NCBI RefSeq assembly: GCF_007830055.1
Contig: NZ_VLLE01000003.1
Coordinates: forward strand, 496,001-560,000
Direction: 5' to 3'
DNA: 64,000 nucleotides
Source: Lacibacter cauensis
GTDB taxonomy: Bacteria; Bacteroidota; Bacteroidia; Chitinophagales; Chitinophagaceae
Positions within the stretch are counted from its first letter, which is position 1, and each line of letters starts with the position of its first letter. This document shows, one piece after another, positions 27,597-36,345 of the stretch. The position numbers and the translations under genes were made by a program. The notes beneath the pieces are model-generated. The model ran no database searches, was not told where the DNA came from, and saw nothing but the letters and a program-made list of their open reading frames with translations.

Positions 27597-28682
27597 ATGA
27601 AAATGAAAAACCTGGGTATTGGAATGTTAGCGCTGTTCCTGATTGTATCAGGTGGTGCTGTTGCTCAGCAAAGGAAGAAAACAACCAAAAAGACGACTAC
27701 ACAGCAGCAGTCTTCCGGATATGGTTCTTCGGGCTATGGCAATTCTGGCTATGGCAATACTCCTTCGAATACGCAACAACAGCCACAAAATTCTGCATAC
27801 GGTAATAATAACCAGCAGCAGCAATCCAATCAGCCGCAAGCCAATATTCCAATTGTTGTTGTCCCTAAGTCAGGAAACAATTCTTTAGATACAGTTATTC
27901 CTTCATTGCGAAACGATGCGGCAATTGAACGTAACCTCATCAAAGACCGTCAGCCATTAGCTTATGAGCATATTCGTGAGGACGATGCGGTTTACCGTCA
28001 GCGTGTTTGGAGAGAAATCGATACACGTGAAAAAATGAATCTGCCTTTCCGTTATTCGGCAGATGAAGACAATGGTAACCAACGCTTCATCGCTATTATC
28101 TTAAAAGCAATTAAAGACAGAGAAATAACAGCATTTGATGCGAATGACGATCGTTTTACAACACCGCTCACGCCTCAAAAAGTAATGGAAGCATTTGCGG
28201 GTGGGGTTGATACGGTTCCTGTGTATGATATGCAGGGTAATATAGAACGTTACGAAGTTCGTACACGTGAGTTTGATCCTGACAGTATTTATCAATTTCG
28301 GATGAAAGAAGAATGGGTGTTCGATAAAGAATCGTCACGCATGTTTGTACGCATTCTGGGTATTTGTCCTGTAAAACCGGTTTATACAACGCAAGGTACG
28401 TTTGTAGGAATGTTCCCGATGTTTTGGATTTATTATCCCGATGCCCGTGGTGTTCTTTCACGCTACGAAGCATTTAACGGTAAAAACTTTGGAGCACGTA
28501 TGACATGGGAAGAGCTGTTTGAAAACCGAATGTTCAGCAGCTATATTACCAAGTCTACAATGGACAATCCTTACGATCGCCGTTTGAAAGATTACATCAA
28601 AGACCCGATCCTTCGTTTACTTGAAGGTGAAAATATCAAAGAAAAAATATTTAACTACGAACAAGATCTGTGGTCGTACTAA
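27597..28682 (+). CDS. gldN: Gliding motility / T9SS ring protein GldN
   Basis: A 361-residue exported protein that forms the periplasmic T9SS ring with GldK. I chose the ATG at 27597 because MKMKNLGIGMLALF followed by GGAVAQQ is a clean signal peptide; the frame is open from a GTG at 27540, but that would bury it. Residues about 22-80 are a Q/S/G/Y/N-rich linker with three SGYG-type repeats. The conserved GldN domain follows (YRQRVWREIDTREKMN, FDPDSIYQFRMKEEWVFDK, TWEELFENRMFSSYI). It ends the operon before a strong terminator at 28698. Confidence 0.93.
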   Translation: MKMKNLGIGMLALFLIVSGGAVAQQRKKTTKKTTTQQQSSGYGSSGYGNSGYGNTPSNTQQQPQNSAYGNNNQQQQSNQPQANIPIVVVPKSGNNSLDTVIPSLRNDAAIERNLIKDRQPLAYEHIREDDAVYRQRVWREIDTREKMNLPFRYSADEDNGNQRFIAIILKAIKDREITAFDANDDRFTTPLTPQKVMEAFAGGVDTVPVYDMQGNIERYEVRTREFDPDSIYQFRMKEEWVFDKESSRMFVRILGICPVKPVYTTQGTFVGMFPMFWIYYPDARGVLSRYEAFNGKNFGARMTWEELFENRMFSSYITKSTMDNPYDRRLKDYIKDPILRLLEGENIKEKIFNYEQDLWSY

Positions 28683-28697
28683 GAATATCGATTTACA

Positions 28698-28730
28698 AAA
28701 AAGGGCCGTCTTAACAAGACGGCCCTTTTT
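28698..28730 (+). terminator. Terminator of gldKLMN
   Basis: AAGGGCCGTCTT and AAGACGGCCCTT form a perfect 12-bp GC-rich stem with an AAC loop, extended by flanking A/T pairs and a T run. It lies 16 nt after the gldN stop. Flanking A and T runs make it able to work in both directions. Confidence 0.95.
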
Positions 28731-28838
28731 GTATGATTATGGTCAGTAAAAACTGAGCATCAATATTTTAAACAGCTGCGGTTCAAAACAGTAGGCAAAA
28801 CAAATATGAAAAGGTTTAAAAATACTCGATTCCGGGTA

Positions 28839-28868
28839 TTGCACTTCTGGTATGAGTTTGTATCTTTA
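28839..28868 (+). promoter_or_regulatory. Promoter of a candidate intergenic small RNA
   Basis: TTG at 28839-28841, a 19-nt spacer and TATCTTTA at 28861-28868 match the Bacteroidota TTG-N19/20-TAnnTTTG promoter with one mismatch in the last base. It lies downstream of the gldN terminator and reads away from it. Confidence 0.5.
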
Positions 28869-28873
28869 CCTCG

Positions 28874-28936
28874 GTTTTTCATAGGATATTGGATTTTAAA
28901 GACGGGGCTGGATTTCTATCCTGGCCCCATTTTTTT
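28874..28936 (+). ncRNA. Candidate small RNA between gldN and uvrC
   Basis: The promoter at 28839-28868 and an independent plus-strand hairpin/T-tract at 28897-28934 define a transcript of about 60 nt with no ORF of its own (no ATG in the stretch). The body starts in a T-rich segment and ends in a hairpin (GGGGCTGGA facing TCCTGGCCCC) followed by seven T. gldN already has its own strong terminator at 28698, so a second plus-strand terminator needs another transcript. No known RNA family is recognised. Ends are estimates. Confidence 0.4.
28897..28934 (+). terminator. Plus-strand terminator before uvrC
   Basis: GGGGC pairs with GCCCC and GGA with TCC across a small internal loop, followed by ATTTTTTT. 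The T-tract is only on the plus-strand side, so it would not serve uvrC, which is on the minus strand and ends at 28951. Confidence 0.7.
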
Positions 28937-28950
28937 ACCTTTTCAGTGAA

Positions 28951-30762
28951 TTAAATTTCCGCATCTTCTAATGCTTTTTTCACAAGCATTGCTTTGCTTT
29001 CACCTACAACTTTAGTCAATTCTTCAACAGATGCTGTACGTATGTTTTTAACCGATTTAAATGTGTTTAACAGTAGTGTAGCAGTTGCCTCGCCAATACC
29101 ATTAATCGTATCGAGTTCTGTTTTAAATGTGCCTTTGCTTCGTTTAGCACGGTGAAAGGTAATACCGAACCGATGCACTTCATCCCTTATACTACGGATA
29201 AGACGTAAGCTCTCGCCGTTGTAATCGAGCTTCAGCGATTGTTGATCGCCTGTAAAAAATATTTCTTCTACATTTTTTGCAAGCCCTACAACGGTCATTT
29301 TATTTTCAAGCTGCAAAGCTTTGATGCTTTCCATTGCAGATGAAAGCTGCCCTTTACCACCATCGATAATTACAAGCTGTGGAAGCGGTTCATCTTCTTC
29401 TGTTAAACGTTTATAGCGACGCATCACCACTTCTTTCATTGAAGCAAAGTCGTTGATACCCTGCACTGTTTTTATATTAAACTTGCGGTAATCGTTTTTA
29501 CTGGGTTCTCCGTTTTTAAAACAAACCATTGCAGAAACAGGATAAGAACCCTGGAAATTGGAGTTATCGAAACACTCTATGTGTAATGGTAATTGCGGAA
29601 GATGAAGATCTTTTTGAAGCTGCTCAAGTATGCGCAGGTTGTTTTCTTTTTTTCGATCGAGTAACTGCAGTGCTTTCTTACGTTTATATTCTTCAAAGAA
29701 AATGGCTGCGTTTTTTTGCGAAAGTTCCAGTAGTTTTTTCTTTTCGCCTGCTTTGGGAACCGTTATTTTTAACTGTTCGTCGAGTAATTCAATTTCAACA
29801 GGAACAATTAACTCCGGTGAGATGCTTTCGAATCTGTTGCGGATATAGCTTACTGCAAACTCAAGAATTTCTTTTTCATTTTCGCCCAGCCTGCTCTCGA
29901 GTTGCAGATTTTCTGTTTGGATGATGCTGCCATTCTGCACCATCATGTAATTAAGAAACGCTTTTTCTTCATGAATCACCAATGAAATAACATCTGCATC
30001 TCCAAGTTTTGGGTTAACTACCGTTGATGTAGCCCGGTAGTTTTCGAGGTGTTCAATTTTTTTTCTGTTGATCTCTGCTTTTTCAAAATTCAGATCAGCA
30101 GCAAACTGTTTCATCTCTTCTTTCAAATGACGGATAACAGGTGACAGATTTCCCTTTAAAATATTTTTTACCTGTTCAAGGTTATCCCTGTAGTCGGCTT
30201 CTGTTTGCAGTCTTTCACAAGGGCCTTTACAGTTGCCCAAATGATATTCAAGACAAACTTTGTATTTCCCTTTTTTCAGCTGCGTTTCTGCCAGGTTTAA
30301 TTTACAGTTACGGATAGGAATATGCTGGCGAATAAAATCAATCAGGTCTCTTACTTTGGCAACAGATGTAAATGGGCCAAGATAGGTGGAGCCATCGTTT
30401 ATTTTTTTCCTTGTAAGAAAAACTCTCGGAAACGGTTCGTTTTTAATAACAATAAACGGGTAGCTTTTATCATCCTTCAGATCAATATTAAAAACAGGCT
30501 GAAACTGTTTAATGAGTGAGTTTTCTAAGAAAAACGCATCCTGTTCCGAATTAACAACTGTAAACTCAATGCTTCTGATACGGCGAACGAGCTCCTGCGT
30601 TTTGTATGATTGAAGTGTTTTTGTGAAGTAAGAGGAAACACGTTTACGCAGATGCTTGGCTTTGCCAACATACAATAACTTTTTATCAGCATCGTAATAC
30701 TTGTAAATTCCGGGTTGTGCAGGAATGCCCGGCAAAACTTTTTTTAATTCAGCTTCGGTCAT
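28951..30762 (-). CDS. uvrC: Excinuclease ABC subunit C
   Basis: A 603-residue, full-length nucleotide excision repair nuclease that incises on both sides of a lesion when bound to UvrB-DNA. An N-terminal GIY-YIG domain (GIYKYYDADKKLLYVGKAKHL), a UVR motif around residues 205-240, the RNase H-like endonuclease domain (IECFDNSNFQGSYPVSAMV, LVIIDGGKGQLSSA) and C-terminal helix-hairpin-helix repeats (LDTINGIGEATATLLL) occur in the normal order. The lipoprotein gene upstream ends 2 nt before its start, so the two are probably cotranscribed. Confidence 0.96.
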   Translation of the reverse strand: MTEAELKKVLPGIPAQPGIYKYYDADKKLLYVGKAKHLRKRVSSYFTKTLQSYKTQELVRRIRSIEFTVVNSEQDAFFLENSLIKQFQPVFNIDLKDDKSYPFIVIKNEPFPRVFLTRKKINDGSTYLGPFTSVAKVRDLIDFIRQHIPIRNCKLNLAETQLKKGKYKVCLEYHLGNCKGPCERLQTEADYRDNLEQVKNILKGNLSPVIRHLKEEMKQFAADLNFEKAEINRKKIEHLENYRATSTVVNPKLGDADVISLVIHEEKAFLNYMMVQNGSIIQTENLQLESRLGENEKEILEFAVSYIRNRFESISPELIVPVEIELLDEQLKITVPKAGEKKKLLELSQKNAAIFFEEYKRKKALQLLDRKKENNLRILEQLQKDLHLPQLPLHIECFDNSNFQGSYPVSAMVCFKNGEPSKNDYRKFNIKTVQGINDFASMKEVVMRRYKRLTEEDEPLPQLVIIDGGKGQLSSAMESIKALQLENKMTVVGLAKNVEEIFFTGDQQSLKLDYNGESLRLIRSIRDEVHRFGITFHRAKRSKGTFKTELDTINGIGEATATLLLNTFKSVKNIRTASVEELTKVVGESKAMLVKKALEDAEI

Positions 30763-30764
30763 AA

Positions 30765-31334
30765 TCAGTTTTCTTCACGTTCATCCCAAATTACTTTCTC
30801 TGTAATTGTTTTTTCCGGCTGATCTTTTTTTGCTTTAGAAGTAATGAGTACTAAACTTTTATTGTGTTTCCAGAGTAGCTGCTGTACAATGGATGAATCG
30901 CCTTTCTCTTCGTGACGAACAAGGTACAGTTGTGTAATAGTTTCCTTTTCGGGGTTTACATAAATATCCACCCGTGTTACTGGCACATCTTCATTTATTG
31001 ATTCGTAGTTAAGTGTGAGCGATTCGATCGTTTCATCTGCAAACGTTACTTCCTTAAAGTCCTCTTCAAAATTTTTCTTTTCAATTTCCTTTACCAGGAA
31101 TGGCTGCAGAATTGCTTTCACCTGTTCTTTGCTGATAAACTGTGAATCGGTGTAAACACTGTCTTGCTGTACCACTTTTAAAAAGGCAAAAGGAACAGTG
31201 TCAATATATTTCAGTTGTCCTTTCAGGTAAGACGAAACATCAACATAATCTTTTGGTTCTTTTGGTTTGCTCTTACAACTTCCTAAAAAAAAGATTGCAG
31301 CAATTGTTACAGCAACGAATAATAAATGCTTCAT
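30765..31334 (-). CDS. Uncharacterised lipoprotein
   Basis: A 189-residue lipoprotein of unknown function. The signal ends in a lipobox (FFLGSC, Cys20), followed by Lys/Pro-rich KSKPKEPKDY. The mature part alternates beta strands and charged helices (EQVKAILQPFLVKEIEKKNF, TRVDIYVNPEKETITQLYLVR). The stop lies 2 nt before uvrC. I do not recognise a named family; its association with uvrC here may simply reflect lineage synteny. Confidence 0.7.
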   Translation of the reverse strand: MKHLLFVAVTIAAIFFLGSCKSKPKEPKDYVDVSSYLKGQLKYIDTVPFAFLKVVQQDSVYTDSQFISKEQVKAILQPFLVKEIEKKNFEEDFKEVTFADETIESLTLNYESINEDVPVTRVDIYVNPEKETITQLYLVRHEEKGDSSIVQQLLWKHNKSLVLITSKAKKDQPEKTITEKVIWDEREEN

Positions 31335-31392
31335 GCTGTAAAAATATTGAAAACTACGGTGTAATGGTGAAGGCGGTTAACTTCCGTTATAT

Positions 31393-32784
31393 TTATCGGA
31401 GGGTTTTAACCAAGCCTATCCGGAAGCCATAGTCAACCAAATGTTCTTTGATCGGATAATCGCCTCGGGTGTTAGAGAAAAGCTGGTACCTGAGTTGAGG
31501 GCCCGCCTGCAACTGAAAGTCTTTCATGTTCCAGCGAAGGAATGTTTCCAGTGAAGAATTTAAATTCAGATTACTGAGCAAATCCGGAGCTTTAACGTAT
31601 TTCTTAAGATCGTTGGTAAGGAAATATCCGGAAGCAGAAAGTAAGTAGGTTGGTTGCAAATTGGCAGCCATGTGCAACTGCAGGTTGCGTTGACCAGCCA
31701 GTTTAAATTCAAAGCCAAGCGGTATTGCCAACTGGAATGTTTCGTTTTTAACCACGCTCAAAAAGCCTGAGTCTGCTCTCAAAGCAGAAATGCGTTGTAC
31801 AGTTCCTGAAGAACCAAAAGAGATCGTTGCCACTTGCGGATTAGACCTGAATACTTCTACATTATAACGGGTATAATTTAACTGCAAACCTGTACGGAAG
31901 CGAACGTTTTTTGAAGCCGGGAATAGTATGGCAGCACCGGCTTCCATACCAACAGAAGGGGTATGCCGTGCAACATTTTCCGGGTTTTGATTTTGAAGAT
32001 TACCAAATGTTAAGCGATTATCGCTATACAATACCCTGTAGCTTGCACTTGATGTAAGATAAAACTGAACCTGTTTCTTCAGTGGTTGTTTTACAATAAC
32101 AGGAACCTTTACTTCGTAATTAAGTTCTGCATCAGTTAATGCAGAAGTAGCTGCCGTTTCGGTTGCAGGAGCCTGTTCAGCAGGTGCAACAATTATTTCA
32201 GGTGAAGTTGGTTTTATTTGCGGAACACGTTGTGCAGGATCAACAGACATTAACCTGTTTTCAGCAGAAATTTTTTCAAGTGAACGGGTGTCATCAGCTG
32301 CGGTTGTTTGTGCATCTTGTACAGTAAGTACTTCCGTATTTGTTTCTGCAGTTACAACCTGTTCCTGTTCAGTTGAAAATGTTTCAGTATTCTTTTCTAA
32401 ACCAGCCTGTGTGCCTGTTATTGTGTTGTTACTATAATTACGTTTACTGATCGAAATTACAGGAGTTTCATTGCCGGCAGTAAGTTCATCTGCATCGTTA
32501 TCAATAAGCTGCTGTTCTGTATTTGAAGTAAGTAATTCGTTATTTGTTCGTTCATCGTCACCTGTAGCAATGGCAAAACCCAACAGGAGTAAAGTGCTTA
32601 AACCAAAAGATTTGAAATTGAAAGTGCGGTTGCTGCGTCGGATTTGTTTTTGAATATGCTCCCACGATTGCTGTGACGGGTACATGCGATACTGGTCAGC
32701 CTTTTCCTTAAGCGTTCCTTCAAATGAATCATCCTGGTACATAAAGCGCTCCATAATCAGTTTTTGGTTTGGTTGTACGGACAT
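31393..32784 (-). CDS. Putative dual-membrane-spanning anti-sigma factor with OM barrel
   Basis: A 463-residue protein with an unusual layout. Residues 1-56 are soluble and charged (with SWEHIQKQIRRSNRTF). One TM helix follows at about 57-74 (FKSFGLSTLLLLGFAIATG). Then comes a linker of about 160 residues rich in Thr, Glu, Ala and Gln, and from about residue 239 an outer-membrane beta-barrel of about 225 residues (FYLTSSASYRVLY, RTGLQLNYTRYNVEVF, ending VDYGFRIGLVKTLR). This is the architecture of Dma proteins of Bacteroides: cytoplasmic anti-sigma end, inner-membrane helix, periplasmic linker and OM barrel in one chain. It directly abuts the sigma gene (0 nt), supporting partnership. An ATG at 32754 is an alternative start. 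Confidence 0.75.
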   Translation of the reverse strand: MSVQPNQKLIMERFMYQDDSFEGTLKEKADQYRMYPSQQSWEHIQKQIRRSNRTFNFKSFGLSTLLLLGFAIATGDDERTNNELLTSNTEQQLIDNDADELTAGNETPVISISKRNYSNNTITGTQAGLEKNTETFSTEQEQVVTAETNTEVLTVQDAQTTAADDTRSLEKISAENRLMSVDPAQRVPQIKPTSPEIIVAPAEQAPATETAATSALTDAELNYEVKVPVIVKQPLKKQVQFYLTSSASYRVLYSDNRLTFGNLQNQNPENVARHTPSVGMEAGAAILFPASKNVRFRTGLQLNYTRYNVEVFRSNPQVATISFGSSGTVQRISALRADSGFLSVVKNETFQLAIPLGFEFKLAGQRNLQLHMAANLQPTYLLSASGYFLTNDLKKYVKAPDLLSNLNLNSSLETFLRWNMKDFQLQAGPQLRYQLFSNTRGDYPIKEHLVDYGFRIGLVKTLR

Positions 32785-33369
32785 TTAAAACCGAACATGG
32801 GCTGCTGCAACCCATTCATCCTGTCTCTGCGGCCGGATAATAATTTTCTTTTGAACTAAAATCTGCTCCAGCATGGCTTTGGCTCTTGTGTATTGCGAAC
32901 GGCTTGTGCTTTCTTCAATATCCAGCATTTGTGCAATTTCACGATGCGTGTAACCGTCAATCGCAAAAAGGTTTAATACCGTTCGGTAACCAATCGGTAG
33001 CATACGAATACATTCTACTACCTGTTTGGCCTGGATTATCGAAGGAACACTATCTTCCCTTACCTGTAATGTATGGGCTTGGGAAATGTCCACACTGTCA
33101 TTAAACTTCTTGTGCTTTTTAAGATGATTAATGCAGGTGTGTACAATGATGCGCCGGATCCAACCTTCAAAAGAGCCTTTGCTTTGAAACTGATGAATTT
33201 GTGTAAACACCCTGATGAAACCTTCCTGCAGCATGTCTTCTGCATCTTCCCGGTTACGGGCAAAACGATAACAAACGGCCAGCATTTTAGGGCTGTACTT
33301 ACTGTACAGTTCCTGTTGTGCGGCAGGTTGATTTTTAAGACATCCCTGTAAGATTGCTTCCTCAGTCAT
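32785..33369 (-). CDS. ECF-type RNA polymerase sigma factor
   Basis: A 194-residue sigma-70 family factor with only regions 2 and 4. Region 2 spans YSPKMLAVCYRFARNREDAEDMLQEGF-type sequence at about residues 24-55, with the core-binding DAEDMLQE motif, and FEGWIRRIIVHTCINHLKK after it. Region 4 covers LPIGYRTVLNLFAIDGYTHREIAQMLDIEESTSRSQ-type sequence with the helix-turn-helix. It is immediately followed by a membrane protein that looks like its anti-sigma factor. Target promoters are unknown, but envelope genes are likely. Confidence 0.92.
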   Translation of the reverse strand: MTEEAILQGCLKNQPAAQQELYSKYSPKMLAVCYRFARNREDAEDMLQEGFIRVFTQIHQFQSKGSFEGWIRRIIVHTCINHLKKHKKFNDSVDISQAHTLQVREDSVPSIIQAKQVVECIRMLPIGYRTVLNLFAIDGYTHREIAQMLDIEESTSRSQYTRAKAMLEQILVQKKIIIRPQRQDEWVAAAHVRF

Positions 33370-33411
33370 TCACAGATGGGTTTGCAACCCTGAATTTAGA
33401 CAAATTCCATG

Positions 33412-33455
33412 AAAAAACTGCTGCTTTCCTGCCAAAAAAAGCAGAAAAGCAGCAG
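33412..33455 (-). terminator. Terminator of the TonB receptor gene (minus strand)
   Basis: CTGCTGCTTTCCTGC at 33418-33432 faces GCAGAAAAGCAGCAG at 33441-33455: 15 pairs including one wobble, with an 8-nt loop and, on the minus strand, six T after the stem. It lies 25 nt past the receptor stop at 33480 and before the sigma gene. Confidence 0.9.
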
Positions 33456-33479
33456 TAGGTAAATGAGGATCTAAAGCGC

Positions 33480-35753
33480 TTAAAATTCCACTCTTACTGC
33501 CAGAATGAAGTTTCTGCCAGGTGCCGAAAAACCCGAGGCAAAGTAGCGGTAATTGCGGTCGAAGATATTTTCTATGCTAAACTGTAAGGTTACAGGTTTG
33601 AAACTGTAAGAAGTACGCAGGTTAAACGTAACCCAGCCCGGCATACCATCGGCAGTTGCATACTGGGCATTGTCTTCGCCATCGGCATTGTACTGATCGA
33701 GTTTTTTCCAGCCGTTGTACAAAGCAAAAATTTCTGCAAACAGTTTTTCTTTTTGATAGCTGATGCTTGTTTTTCCAAATACAGGAGGAATATGATCGAG
33801 TGGTTTTGATGAAACTTTTTTACTCACCAATGCGTACGATCCGTTTGCTTGTTTTTCATATACCGATGAGTTTTTTGTATTATCGGTTTGAAAGCGTCCT
33901 CTGGTAAAATTGATCTGGCTGCTGAACGTAATATAATTTGCAACGGTTGCATAAACTGCACCCGATACACCAAACAGATAGGCTTTGTTGGCATTGCTGT
34001 TTGCCAGCACCTGGCTCAACACACCATTATACAAAATTGAATCTTGGCCGTTTAAACGATAAGGTGCTTTCACCAACGCATTTCGGAACCAGGTATAAAA
34101 CGTACTGGCTTCTATGCGAATATTCTTGCCAATGTTCTGGCTGATACCAAGATCGATATTGTAGGTTCGTTCGGGCTTAATGTTGTTATTGGGTACAACT
34201 ACCTGCCGGGCGGCTGTGCTCGATTCGAAAATTTTTGCCAGATCATCTACGTTTGGTGCACGAAACCCACTGGCAATATTTACACTGAGTTTGGAACCTG
34301 AAGCCGGCAAATAAACCAAGCCAACATTACCAGTAACAGTTGTATTCTTCTGCTCAATTTTGGTAAACGGAAGATTGAAAAAAGAGTTGTCGGTAATAGT
34401 AGAAAGCAAACGGCTTGTTTGCACACGCAACCCATCATTCAACATCAGTTTTTTGTTTTTGAATTTGTGCACATGCTGTGCAAACAAGCCGGCGTTGAGC
34501 TGATTGTTTTTTCCGTTGGGATAGCGTGTATCGAGTTTGGTTGATGCACCGGTGTTGATGTTTACTCTCGATGCAGTTGATTGAAGTGTGTTGTATTGCC
34601 CGTCAATACCAATTGTAAGTTCATTGTTGTTCCAGATTTTGCGTGAATCGAGAACAAAGCCTGCAACGTTTACATTTTCAACTCTACCGTCTAAGCGATC
34701 GTAACGGCGATAGTCTCGTGTATAGCGGCTCTCTTCAATTTCCTGGTAGTTGAGGTTAAGGTTGATATTGTCGAACCTTCCTGCTTTTGCAATGCGTAAT
34801 TCGTAAGCCGTAAGCAGGCGTTCCTGCGGTCCGTAGTACCATTCTGCAAAACGAAGGGTACCATTACGCTTATCTTGTAAACGATCGTAACGGGGAACGT
34901 TGGTTGTATTAGAGTACTGCACGTTGAGTATGTGCGTTACGTTATCGGATTGTTTAAACAACAGCTTCTGCAAAATATCCCATTGTTTGTAACCCGAAAA
35001 TTTCTGCACTTGCGGGTTGGCATTTTTCAGAACGGTATCGATGCCGTTCATGCGTGTCACAAACGAATCTCTACGGCCGAATGTGGGATAAGCAGATGGA
35101 TAGTTTGCTCCCATTTTCATATCGCCAAAATCGCTGTAAGTATACGATTGCAACCATGCGAATTTTTTCCAGCCAAGGTTAATGTCTTCGTGTATGGTTT
35201 TTTCGTTGTTGGCCGAACTGTAGCGTGCAAACCCCGAACCTTTTACCAATGTGGTATTGTTGGTTGATAAAACCGGATCTTTTGTACGAAAGTGAACCAC
35301 ACCACCCAAGGCATCACTGCCATAAATAGTTGATGCCGGTCCGTACAACACTTCCATACTGCTCAACATATTCTGATCGACAGTAATGGCATTTTGCAAA
35401 TGACCTGAGCGATAGATCAGATTGTTCAACCGTACACCATCTACCACCAGCAATACCCGGCTTGCTTCAAAGCCACGTATAACCGGGCTACTGCCGCCTT
35501 GCTGACTTTTTTGTACAAACACATTGCCTGTATTGATGAGCAGATCGCCTGTGTTTTGTGCATTTACCCGGCTGATGTATTTTGAACTGATCACATCAAT
35601 CCGTTGTGCTACGTTTAATTTTTTTTCGGGGAACTTACTTGCGCTGATGACTACTTCCGACAATTCTTTTAAAGCGCTGTCGCTTACTGTTTCTTGTGCA
35701 TGCACCCATAAGCCGGCTACATTTGCCAGTAATGCAATTGCTATTTTTCTCAT
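33480..35753 (-). CDS. TonB-dependent receptor (haem/siderophore type)
   Basis: A 757-residue outer-membrane receptor. The signal peptide ends at WVHAQ. The plug covers about residues 35-165 (LSEVVISASKFPEKKLN, GGSSPVIRGFEASRVLLVVDG, MEVLYGPASTIYGSDALGGVV) and the barrel ends RNFILAVRVEF. The plug is of the haemoglobin/transferrin-receptor and BtuB/FepA style, and no SusD homologue follows. It has its own terminator at 33412. A small membrane protein gene lies 94 nt upstream and may share its transcript. Iron or haem uptake is the likeliest role, by inference. Confidence 0.88.
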   Translation of the reverse strand: MRKIAIALLANVAGLWVHAQETVSDSALKELSEVVISASKFPEKKLNVAQRIDVISSKYISRVNAQNTGDLLINTGNVFVQKSQQGGSSPVIRGFEASRVLLVVDGVRLNNLIYRSGHLQNAITVDQNMLSSMEVLYGPASTIYGSDALGGVVHFRTKDPVLSTNNTTLVKGSGFARYSSANNEKTIHEDINLGWKKFAWLQSYTYSDFGDMKMGANYPSAYPTFGRRDSFVTRMNGIDTVLKNANPQVQKFSGYKQWDILQKLLFKQSDNVTHILNVQYSNTTNVPRYDRLQDKRNGTLRFAEWYYGPQERLLTAYELRIAKAGRFDNINLNLNYQEIEESRYTRDYRRYDRLDGRVENVNVAGFVLDSRKIWNNNELTIGIDGQYNTLQSTASRVNINTGASTKLDTRYPNGKNNQLNAGLFAQHVHKFKNKKLMLNDGLRVQTSRLLSTITDNSFFNLPFTKIEQKNTTVTGNVGLVYLPASGSKLSVNIASGFRAPNVDDLAKIFESSTAARQVVVPNNNIKPERTYNIDLGISQNIGKNIRIEASTFYTWFRNALVKAPYRLNGQDSILYNGVLSQVLANSNANKAYLFGVSGAVYATVANYITFSSQINFTRGRFQTDNTKNSSVYEKQANGSYALVSKKVSSKPLDHIPPVFGKTSISYQKEKLFAEIFALYNGWKKLDQYNADGEDNAQYATADGMPGWVTFNLRTSYSFKPVTLQFSIENIFDRNYRYFASGFSAPGRNFILAVRVEF

Positions 35754-35846
35754 TCGTTTGGTTTAATAAAATACACATACCAATACCTGTTAACAGATGC
35801 TTTGCAACTGTTAGCAGTATTTTTTTCCATTACTCAGTCAATTGTA

Positions 35847-36344
35847 TTAAGCAAAACGTGGGGGAGGCTTCAGGAATTCGATATAGGGGTTAAAATACCG
35901 ACTCTTATGAAATAAAGGATAGCGCTTTTTAAGAACAAGCATCGGCGGTTGTGTAGAGAGGTAGTCCGGAATTAAAACAACCAATGAGAGTAGTTTAATA
36001 CAGTAGCGTGCCTGTTTAGATTGCTGTTGCGAGTTGGATGCTGCAAGTTTCTTCAACTGTTTTTCTTCAGTATCGTACAAACCGGTTAAAACCAATGTGG
36101 TTCCTTCTTCCTGCAAATATTTTACATCAAACATTTCAGCACCAATCATACATTCTCTCTCGGGCTTTACCCAGTTAACCATTTCTTTTTTAACACGAAT
36201 GCTGATAAGACTTTTCTTTTCCAGTTCTTCCAGCATTTCATGTTGTATATGCAGCTGTTTCAGTTGCAGGTAAACCGGTGTGAGTAACGGCACCAGCAAA
36301 CACACAAATAAAACAGCTGCAGTTATGGTTCTAAGTACAAACAT
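35847..36344 (-). CDS. Small membrane protein between gpmI and the TonB receptor
   Basis: A 165-residue protein I do not recognise. An N-terminal TM/signal helix (residues 4-28) runs into a charged coiled region (LKQLHIQHEMLEELEKKSL), then a soluble part with a single Cys (RECMIGAEMF), a second hydrophobic stretch (CIKLLSLVVLIPDYL) and a Pro-rich end (FLKPPPRFA). It starts 1 nt after the gpmI stop, so it is translated from the gpmI message or a downstream promoter, and it precedes the TonB receptor by 94 nt. A link to that receptor is possible but unsupported. Confidence 0.65.
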   Translation of the reverse strand: MFVLRTITAAVLFVCLLVPLLTPVYLQLKQLHIQHEMLEELEKKSLISIRVKKEMVNWVKPERECMIGAEMFDVKYLQEEGTTLVLTGLYDTEEKQLKKLAASNSQQQSKQARYCIKLLSLVVLIPDYLSTQPPMLVLKKRYPLFHKSRYFNPYIEFLKPPPRFA

Positions 36345-36345
36345 G

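Noticed and set aside
32785-35753. Sigma factor and TonB receptor as a FecI-FecR-FecA type relay
   Set aside because: There is no FecR protein, the receptor lacks an N-terminal signalling extension, and a strong terminator separates the receptor gene from the sigma gene; the barrel protein after the sigma gene is the better partner.
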